Shown: piece by piece, positions 51,934-58,325 of the stretch
Numbering within the stretch: position 1 is the first letter of the stretch
How the letters are laid out: the number at the start of each line of letters is the position of its first letter
Source: Phytohabitans rumicis
GTDB taxonomy: Bacteria > Actinomycetota > Actinomycetes > Mycobacteriales > Micromonosporaceae
NCBI RefSeq assembly: GCF_011764445.1
Contig: NZ_BLPG01000001.1
Coordinates: 4,216,001 to 4,280,000 of the forward strand
Direction: 5' to 3'
DNA: 64,000 nucleotides
Program-made: the position numbers and the translations under genes
Notes under the pieces: generated by a model
What the model was told of the DNA's origin: nothing
The model's database searches: none
The model's input: only the letters and a program-made list of their open reading frames with translations

Positions 51934-53016
51934 GTGAACGTGTTCACCAGCACCGAAGGCCAAGACTCACCCGCGCACGAGCAGGTCGTCTTCTGCCAGG
52001 ACCAGAAGACCGGCCTCAAGGCCATCATCGGCATCTACTCCACCGCGCTCGGTCCGGCGCTCGGCGGCACCCGCTTCTACCCGTACGCGAGCGAAGAAGA
52101 CGCCCTGCGGGACGTGCTGGATCTGGCCCGCAGCATGGCGTACAAGAACGCGCTCGCCGGTCTCGACCACGGCGGCGGCAAGGCCGTCATCTGGGGCGAC
52201 CCCGAGCGGATCAAGTCCGAGGCGCTGCTGCGGGCGTACGGCCGCTTCGTGCAGTCCCTGAACGGCCGCTACTACACCGCTTGCGACGTCGGCACCTACG
52301 TGGCCGACATGGACGTCATCGCGCGCGAGACGCGCTTCGTGACGGGGCGCAGCGCCGAGCATGGCGGCGCGGGCGACTCGTCGGTCCTGACCGCCTGGGG
52401 TCTCTTCCAGGGCATGCGGGCGGCGGCCGAGCACACCTGGGGCGCGCCCACGCTCGCCGGCCGCCGGGTCGGCGTCGCCGGCCTGGGCAAGGTGGGCAAA
52501 TTCCTGGTCGGCCACCTCATCGACGACGGCGCCGAGGTGGTCGCCACCGACGTGAGCGCCAAGGCCACCGCGTGGACGCGCGAAAAGTACCCCCAGGTCG
52601 ATCTCGTCACGGACACCGCGGCCTTGATCACTTCCGACATCGACGTGTACGCGCCGTGCGCGCTGGGCGGGGCGTTGAACGACGACACCGTGCCGGTGCT
52701 GCGCGCGAAGGTCGTCGTCGGCGGGGCGAACAACCAGCTGGCCCACCCCGGCATCGAGAAGCTGCTCGCCGACCGCGGCGTCCTCTACGCGCCCGATTAC
52801 GTGGTCAACGCCGGCGGTGTGATCCAGGTCGCCGACGAGATCGAGGGTTTCAACTTCGAGCGGGCGAAGCTGCGGGCCAGCCGGATCTACGAGACCACCC
52901 GGGACATTCTGCGGCTGGCGGACGCCGACGGCGTACCGCCCGTGGCGGCGGCGGATCAGCTCGCCGAGCGTCGCATGGCGGAGGTCGGCCGGCTCCGAGC
53001 GATCCATCTTCGGTGA
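51934..53016 (+). CDS. vdh: Valine/leucine dehydrogenase-like Glu/Leu/Phe/Val dehydrogenase
   Basis: 360 residues, GTG start behind AGGAG. It oxidatively deaminates branched-chain amino acids to keto acids with NAD. The catalytic lysine regions are [20 protein letters not shown], the NAD site is [20 protein letters not shown], and [20 protein letters not shown] follows. In Streptomyces the same position beside bldC is held by valine dehydrogenase. It supplies precursors for fatty acids and polyketides. Confidence 0.9.
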   Translation: MNVFTSTEGQDSPAHEQVVFCQDQKTGLKAIIGIYSTALGPALGGTRFYPYASEEDALRDVLDLARSMAYKNALAGLDHGGGKAVIWGDPERIKSEALLRAYGRFVQSLNGRYYTACDVGTYVADMDVIARETRFVTGRSAEHGGAGDSSVLTAWGLFQGMRAAAEHTWGAPTLAGRRVGVAGLGKVGKFLVGHLIDDGAEVVATDVSAKATAWTREKYPQVDLVTDTAALITSDIDVYAPCALGGALNDDTVPVLRAKVVVGGANNQLAHPGIEKLLADRGVLYAPDYVVNAGGVIQVADEIEGFNFERAKLRASRIYETTRDILRLADADGVPPVAAADQLAERRMAEVGRLRAIHLR

Positions 53017-53218
53017 TGTCTGCTACCCGTCACGACCGGGTGAGCGAAACGACCCTTACTCCGGCCGAGGGCGCCCGGCGCGACGCGCGGAGGTGGCGCG
53101 GGTAACCCGAGGTGCCGAACCGTGGCATCCCCATGTACCGTAAGAGCCACGAGAGATGCCTGACGTCATCGGGGCCCGCCTTCGGGCTGCCCCGAATTCT
53201 GTGCGAGGGGGTCGAGCC

Positions 53219-53434
53219 ATGGGGCGCGGCCGTGCTAAGGCCAAGCAGACGAAGGTGGCCCGGGAGTTGAAATATCACTCTCCGAACACCGACCTCGCCG
53301 CCTTGCAGCGAGAACTCACCGGCAGCGGCAAGTTGGACCACGAATTCGACGACGACTACAAGGACCACGTCGACGACGATGACGAGGACGACGACGCAGA
53401 CGAACCGGACAACTGGGCGCCCCGCGCCCGTTGA
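53219..53434 (+). CDS. DUF3073 small acidic protein
   Basis: 71 residues. A basic head (MGRGRAKAKQTKVARELKYH) is followed by DLAALQRELTGSG and an extremely acidic tail with DDDDEDDDAD. It matches the DUF3073 family that is almost always adjacent to purM in actinobacteria. Function unknown. AGGGGG lies upstream of the ATG. A hairpin terminator follows at 53450. Confidence 0.93.
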   Translation: MGRGRAKAKQTKVARELKYHSPNTDLAALQRELTGSGKLDHEFDDDYKDHVDDDDEDDDADEPDNWAPRAR

Positions 53435-53449
53435 CCGTTAGTCACACCT

Positions 53450-53475
53450 GAGCACGCGGTGACCCCCGCGTGCTC
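53450..53475 (+). terminator. Terminator of the DUF3073 gene
   Basis: GAGCACGCGG and CCGCGTGCTC form a perfect 10-bp stem with loop TGACCC, 15 bp after the DUF3073 stop. Confidence 0.8.
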
Positions 53476-53489
53476 CTGCGTGCCCACAC

Positions 53490-53527
53490 GATCAGGGCAT
53501 CCCGCAGCGACGCAGGGTGCCCTGATC
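53490..53527 (-). terminator. Terminator of the radical SAM/RiPP operon
   Basis: GATCAGGGCA plus TCCC pairs with GGGTGCCCTGATC (one bulged base). It lies 18 bp after the stop of the small precursor gene on the minus strand. The arm resembles the family-2 arm TGATCAGGGA. Confidence 0.65.
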
Positions 53528-53545
53528 ACGGGGACTAGCGGCTCG

Positions 53546-53764
53546 TCAGCGGGGGCGGTTGTTCCAGTTGTAGAACGTCGGGATGTTCTCAAAGTGGTTC
53601 CAGGCGCAGACCGCACCGGAGTCGGTGGCGGTCGCGGCTTCCGCACGCGTACGCCGGGCCGTCTCGGCCTCGCAGAGCAGCGCGGTCAGCCCCGCCCGGG
53701 CCGCGAGGACTCGTTCGGCCACCGGGTCGAGCACACCGTCAGGCCGGCTCGTGGTCTCGGGCAT
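53546..53764 (-). CDS. Putative cyclophane RiPP precursor peptide
   Basis: 72 residues. The ATG at 53764 (GAGGGAG upstream) overlaps the end of the radical SAM gene by 26 nt. The first 50 residues form an Ala/Arg/Glu-rich leader-like helix (LDPVAERVLAARAGLTALLC). The C-terminal 20 residues are quite different: CAW then NHFENIPTFYNWNNRPR, with three aromatic-X-Asn triplets (FEN, FYN, WNN) plus WNH. Such triplets are the cross-link sites in three-residue cyclophane peptides (triceptides), where a radical SAM/SPASM enzyme links the ring carbon to the third residue. It may correspond to the actinobacterial AmcA-like group (recalled name, not searched). Confidence 0.75.
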   Translation of the reverse strand: MPETTSRPDGVLDPVAERVLAARAGLTALLCEAETARRTRAEAATATDSGAVCAWNHFENIPTFYNWNNRPR

Positions 53765-54851
53765 GGTCCAACACTCCCTCTAGTAGACGCATCTTGCTGT
53801 TGCGGCAGTGGTCGGTCTCCGTACCGTCAAAACGCCCGTGCTCGAAGTACCGGTTGGCGGCGTGAGCACCGCCACAAAAACCGAAGTACGGGCAGGTCGC
53901 CCGGCATGCCTCCACGCCGGCGAGAAACTCGGCCACCCACGGCGTGCCGGACATCGCGCCCGTGATGATCTCGGGCAGCGGGGTGGACAGGACGTTTCCG
54001 CTCGTGAAGTCGGCGTATCGCGGGTCGGAAAAGCCGGCCAGTTCGGGCGACAGGAGGACGACCGACCCGTCGTACCCGATGGTGGGGATGGGATCGAGCT
54101 GTCGCGGCAGGACATCGTCCGCGGTGCCGTCGAGCACGGCCGACGCGTAGCGCAACGACCACTCGACCTCGCGCACGTGGATGCTCGGCCGGCGCCGCCA
54201 GGCGCCGACGAGCTCGGACCAGAACGCCGCCACGGCCGCCGGATCGCGCGCGTTCGACCGCGCGTTGACGCCCTCCAGCTCCTCGATGTTGATGCCGAGC
54301 ACGTCGCAGCCCAGGTCGAGGAAGTAGTCGTACAGCTCGGTGGCGAGGCCGGGCTCCGGCCGGCCGACGACGCAGAGCGCGGAGAAGCCGATGCCGTGCC
54401 GGCGCAGCGCTTCCACCCCGCGCATGATCCGGTCGTACGACAGGCCGCCGCCGCGGGTGACCCGCTCGGCGTTGCGCTCCCGCGGCCCGTCGACGCTGAC
54501 GCTCACCCGGATCTCGTGCTCGGCGAAGAATTCGCACCACCGGTCGTCGATCAGGGTCGCGTTGGTCTGCACGTGGTGCTCGACCGCGGGGTCGAACGGC
54601 GCCAGCAGCTTCGCCAGGTGCTCGCGCCCGGCCGCGAGCGGCTCCCCGCCGTGCCAAACGACCGAGAACCGACCGGCGGCGGCCCACGCGTTGACGGGGC
54701 CGGCCACCGCCGCCGCGACCGCCACCGGCATCTTGCGGTCCGTGGAGCGCAAGGGCAGATAGCAGTACGCGCAATCGAGGTTGCACAGCGTCGTGGGCTG
54801 CATGACGACGTACGTCGGAACCGATGCGATGCCCCGCATCCCGGTGAACAC
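53739..54851 (-). CDS. Radical SAM/SPASM peptide maturase
   Basis: 370 residues from GTG 54851, preceded by GGGGAGGAG; longer frames would start inside a palindrome. The [4Fe-4S] motif is Cys23/Cys27/Cys30 in TTLCNLDCAYCYLPL; VVWHGGEPLAAG and the C-terminal SPASM cysteines (ACRATCPYFGFCGGAHAANR, then DHC) follow. The architecture matches cyclophane-forming maturases of the GrrM/AmcB type. The overlapping downstream gene is its likely substrate. No protease, transporter or immunity gene adjoins. It sits directly after purM, in the same direction. Confidence 0.9.
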   Translation of the reverse strand: MFTGMRGIASVPTYVVMQPTTLCNLDCAYCYLPLRSTDRKMPVAVAAAVAGPVNAWAAAGRFSVVWHGGEPLAAGREHLAKLLAPFDPAVEHHVQTNATLIDDRWCEFFAEHEIRVSVSVDGPRERNAERVTRGGGLSYDRIMRGVEALRRHGIGFSALCVVGRPEPGLATELYDYFLDLGCDVLGINIEELEGVNARSNARDPAAVAAFWSELVGAWRRRPSIHVREVEWSLRYASAVLDGTADDVLPRQLDPIPTIGYDGSVVLLSPELAGFSDPRYADFTSGNVLSTPLPEIITGAMSGTPWVAEFLAGVEACRATCPYFGFCGGAHAANRYFEHGRFDGTETDHCRNSKMRLLEGVLDHARDHEPA

Positions 54852-54864
54852 AGGATCTCCTCCC

Positions 54865-54931
54865 CGTCGATCTAGGGTATATCCGCGCGAGCAAAGATTC
54901 ACCTGCGCCGATTTGCCCTAGATCAACGACG
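54865..54931. repeat. Palindrome between purM and the radical SAM gene
   Basis: CGTCGATCTAGGGTAT and ATTTGCCCTAGATCAACGAC form imperfect arms (GATCTAGGG core, 2-nt bulge) with a loop of about 30 nt. It looks like a diverged relative of the GATCAAGGG repeats. It lies 8 bp after the purM stop and just before the ribosome-binding site of the radical SAM gene, so it may end the purM transcript or set read-through. Confidence 0.6.
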
Positions 54932-54938
54932 AGGTCGG

Positions 54939-56087
54939 TCAGCCGCGCGTGTGCTGGCCGATCATCTGCACCATGCCGGTGCCCTCGATGACCTCACCGG
55001 CCTGCCACGCCGCCAGGCCGCGACCGGCGAGGAACGCCAGCGTGCGGTCGGCGTCCGCGGCGGACACGATCGCGAACATGCCCACGCCCATGTTGAACGT
55101 CGACTCCATCTCCGCGTCGTCGATGCGGCCCTTGCCCTGGATCAGGTCGAAGATCGGCTGAGGCTTCCAGGTCGAGCGGTTGACGACGGCGTCGACGTGC
55201 TCGGGCAGGATCCGGACCAGGTTGCCCGGGATGCCGCCGCCGGTCACGTGGGCCAGCGCCCGGACCTCGCACTCCTCGATCAGCTTGAGGCAGTCGCGCG
55301 CGTAGATCTTCGTCGGCGTGAGCAGCTCCTCGCCCAGCGTCCGCTGCCGGCCGAAGTCGTCCACCACCGTGTCCAGCCGCATCCGGCCCGCGCCCAGCAG
55401 CACGTGCCGGACCAGCGAGAAGCCGTTCGAGTGCAGACCGGACGAGCCCATCGCGATCACGACGTCGCCGACCTCGACCCGCTCGCGACCCAGGATGTCG
55501 CTCTCCTCGACCACGCCCACGCCGGTGGCCGACACGTCGTACTCGTCGGGGCGCAGCACGCCGGGGTGCTCTGCCGTCTCGCCGCCCAGCAGGGCGCAGC
55601 CGGCGTACCGGCAGCCGTCCGCGATGCCGGCGCCGATCTCGGCCACCTTGTCGGGCACGACCTCGCCGCAGGCGATGTAGTCGAGCAGGAACAGCGGCTC
55701 GGCCCCGCACGCCACCAGGTCGTCGACGACCATCGCCACCAGGTCGATTCCGACCGTGTCATGGATGTCGAGCTGCTGCGCGATGACCAGCTTAGTGCCC
55801 ACCCCGTCGGTCGACGAGGCGAGGATCGGGTTCTTGTACTTCTTGACGTCAAGCTTGAAGAGCCCGGCAAAGCCGCCCAGGTCGCCCATGACCTCTGGCC
55901 GCAGCGTCCGATGCACCTTGGACTTCAGCAGCTCCACCGCCCGCTCTCCGGCGTGGATGGACACCCCGGCGTCCGCGTACGTCACGGTGCGCTTGCGGGA
56001 CCGGCTCGATCCTGCGCTCCATGGCTGGCGGTTGTTTCCGGCTCCGTTGGTGCCCGCGCTGCTGCCGCGCTCGGTCACGTGCGTCAC
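54939..56087 (-). CDS. purM: Phosphoribosylformylglycinamidine cyclo-ligase
   Basis: 382 residues. It makes aminoimidazole ribotide (AIR) from FGAM with ATP, a step of purine synthesis. Signatures: VTYADAGVSIHAGERAVELL, ILASSTDGVGTKLVIAQQLD, LLGGETAEHPGVL and HVTGGGIPGNLVRILPEHVD. The first 32 residues are a poorly conserved Ser/Arg extension, so a start closer to VTYADAGV is possible. It follows purF with a 69-bp gap on the same strand. Confidence 0.95.
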   Translation of the reverse strand: MTHVTERGSSAGTNGAGNNRQPWSAGSSRSRKRTVTYADAGVSIHAGERAVELLKSKVHRTLRPEVMGDLGGFAGLFKLDVKKYKNPILASSTDGVGTKLVIAQQLDIHDTVGIDLVAMVVDDLVACGAEPLFLLDYIACGEVVPDKVAEIGAGIADGCRYAGCALLGGETAEHPGVLRPDEYDVSATGVGVVEESDILGRERVEVGDVVIAMGSSGLHSNGFSLVRHVLLGAGRMRLDTVVDDFGRQRTLGEELLTPTKIYARDCLKLIEECEVRALAHVTGGGIPGNLVRILPEHVDAVVNRSTWKPQPIFDLIQGKGRIDDAEMESTFNMGVGMFAIVSAADADRTLAFLAGRGLAAWQAGEVIEGTGMVQMIGQHTRG

Positions 56088-56156
56088 GGTTCTCCCCTTT
56101 GTGCATTCGCGGCGGGCCGCGTCGGGTAGCTGTCGAGGATCTCTCGACGTCTTTGG

Positions 56157-57763
56157 CTACGGGCGGTGCAGCGCGTCACTGCCGCCAGGACTGGCGACGA
56201 GTGGTAGAGCGCCAGGCGCGGAACGGTCGGCCCCGGCCTCGTTGTCGTGCTCCTGCCCCGTGGTGCCGCTGTCAGCGACCCGCTTGTCGACACCCTCGAG
56301 CACGTGCTTGCCGATCAGGTTGCCGGCTGGCAACTCGATCGGATATTCGCCGTCGAAGCAGGCGCGGCACAAGCGCGTCTTCGGCTGCTCCGTGGCAGAA
56401 ATCAAGGCGGCGAGCGACACGTAGCCGAGCGTGTCGGCGCCGATGGAGCGGCGGATGCCCTCGTTGTCCAGGCCGTTCGCGAGGAGCTCGGCCCGGGTGG
56501 CGAAGTCGATGCCGTAGAAACAAGGCCAGGTGACCGGCGGCGACGAGATGCGCACATGCACCTCCAGCGCGCCGGCCTCGCGCAGCATCCGGACGATCGC
56601 GCGCTGGGTGTTGCCGCGGACGATCGAGTCGTCGACGACCACCACCCGCTTGCCGCGAACGTTTTCCCGCAACGGGTTGAGCTTGAGCCGGATGCCGAGC
56701 TGGCGCAATGTCTGCGACGGCTGGATGAAGGTGCGCCCGACGTACGGGTTCTTCATCAGGCCGGCGCCGTAGGTGATTCCAGAGCCCTCCGCGTATCCGA
56801 TCGCGGCGGGCGTGCCCGACTCCGGCACCGGGATCACCAGGTCGGCCTCGACCGGGTGCTCCTTGGCGAGCAGCCGGCCGATCTGCACCCGCGTCGCGTA
56901 GACGTTGCGGCCGGAGATCGTGGTGTCGGGACGGGCGATGTAGACGTACTCGAAAAGGCAGCCCTTGGGCTCGGGCACGGCGAAGCGTGCGGAACGGAGG
57001 CCATGCTCGTCGACGGCGATCAGCTCGCCCGGCTCAACCTCGCGCACGACGCTGGCCCCGACGATGTCGAGCGCGGCGGTCTCGCTGGCCACCACCCAGC
57101 CGCGCTCGAGCCGGCCGAGCACCAGCGGGCGCACGCCGTGTGCGTCGCGTGCGGCGTAGAGCGTGGTCTCATCCATGAACACGAAGCTGAACGCGCCGCG
57201 CAGGGTGGGCAGCACCTCCATGGCCGCCGCCTCGACGGACAGGTCCGGGCGGCTGGCCAACAGCGTGGTGACCAGAGCGGTGTCGGAGGTGGCGCCGTCG
57301 GAGTTCAGGCCGCGGACGGTGACCTCGCGCGCGAGTTGGGCGGTGTTGACCAGGTTGCCGTTGTGCGCCAAGGCGATGGTCGTGCCCGCTGGCGTGGCCC
57401 GGATCGTCGGCTGGGCGTTTTCCCAGGTGGAACCGCCGGTGGTGGAGTAGCGCGTGTGGCCGATCGCAAGATGGCCGCGCAGGCTCGCCAGCGTGGGCTC
57501 GTCGAAGACCTGGGCCACCAGGCCGAGATCCTTGTAGACCACAACGCCGGAGCCGTCGCTTACCGCAATGCCCGCTGCCTCTTGGCCGCGATGTTGTAGG
57601 GCGTACATACCGAAGTAGGTGAGCTTCGCCACCTCTTCCCCGGCGCCCAGACACCGAACACGCCGCAAGCATCTTGCGGGCCGGGCCGTTGGGGGTCGAG
57701 GTCGTGGCTCAACCGGCCGTCGCCTCGGGGCACCTGCCGCTCCTCAGTGCTGATCCGGGACAT
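56157..57763 (-). CDS. purF: Amidophosphoribosyltransferase (one-base frameshift near N-terminus)
   Basis: It catalyses the first committed step of purine synthesis, PRPP plus glutamine to phosphoribosylamine. ATG 57763 gives a propeptide and the N-terminal nucleophile Cys33 (QDACGVFGVWAPG); then the frame breaks, and the rest is in another frame from EEVAKLTYFGMYALQHRGQE. One extra base in the C4 run at 57638-57641 restores GVWAPGEEVAKLTYFG and a 535-residue protein. The PRPP loop (VVVVDDSIVRGNTQRAIVRM) is intact. Because the downstream frame alone lacks the catalytic Cys, an assembly error is far more likely than a real defect. Confidence 0.93.
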
Positions 57764-57835
57764 CCTGTCGCCACAGTGTACGCGAGCCGACGCCGATAAC
57801 AGAGAGCCACCTTTTGGCTTCCTCTCGTTACCGAT

Positions 57836-57851
57836 GTAGTCAAATGACTAC
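57836..57851. promoter_or_regulatory. Palindromic site upstream of purF
   Basis: GTAGTCAAATGACTAC is a perfect 7-bp inverted repeat with a 2-bp centre, 73 bp before the purF start and 5 bp after the end of the next gene. A near copy (GTAGTCGAATGACT) lies at 58298-58311. Possible operator. Confidence 0.4.
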
Positions 57852-57855
57852 GGTG

Positions 57856-58209
57856 TTACATAGGTATGTAGTCGGATATGTCGGCGCGGGTGCCGCTGGC
57901 ACTGACGCGCCCCTGCGTAACCGCTTCGTCCCATCTGAGTCGTCCGGTCGCCAAGAGCACCCAAGTGGTCGGATCCATCTCCACGACATTTGATGGCGTG
58001 CCCCGGGTGTGTCGCGGCCCGGCTACTACCTGTACCGCCCCGTAGGGTGGGACACGAACCTCCACCGACCTGCCCGGAGCGCGGCGCGCCAGCTCCTTCA
58101 GCAACTCCCGGACCGCCTCTCTGAGGGCGGCGGGATCGGGGGTACGGCCGGCGTCGAGGTCGCTCAGAACCGCCCCTAGGACGACGGACTTATTGTGCGC
58201 AGGGGACAC
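57856..58209 (-). CDS. Small conserved protein, sterol-carrier-family-like
   Basis: 117 residues from GTG 58209. A helical start (NKSVVLGAVLSDLDAGRTPD, ALREAVRELLKELARRAPGR), then beta strands (SVEVRVPPYGAVQVVAGPRH) and a final VEMDPTTWVLLATGRLRWDE that resembles the SCP2-like domain end. In Micromonosporaceae the gene upstream of purF is often annotated as sterol carrier family (recalled). Exact function unknown; the link to purine genes may be positional only. Confidence 0.75.
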   Translation of the reverse strand: MSPAHNKSVVLGAVLSDLDAGRTPDPAALREAVRELLKELARRAPGRSVEVRVPPYGAVQVVAGPRHTRGTPSNVVEMDPTTWVLLATGRLRWDEAVTQGRVSASGTRADISDYIPM

Positions 58210-58297
58210 GTCGGGACGATACGACCCTGGGAATAGCCACAACCTCGCGGCCCTGGGTCGCGCTTGTACCCCTAAACAAGGCATAGTGGCCGACGGT

Positions 58298-58311
58298 GTA
58301 GTCGAATGACT
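58298..58311. promoter_or_regulatory. Second GTAGTC-type palindromic site
   Basis: GTAGTCGAATGACT lies 15 bp before the GTG of the large membrane protein gene at 58326 and 89 bp before the divergent small gene. It shares 13 of 14 positions with the purF-upstream site at 57836. Confidence 0.4.
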
Positions 58312-58325
58312 GGAAGGCGGTGGAC

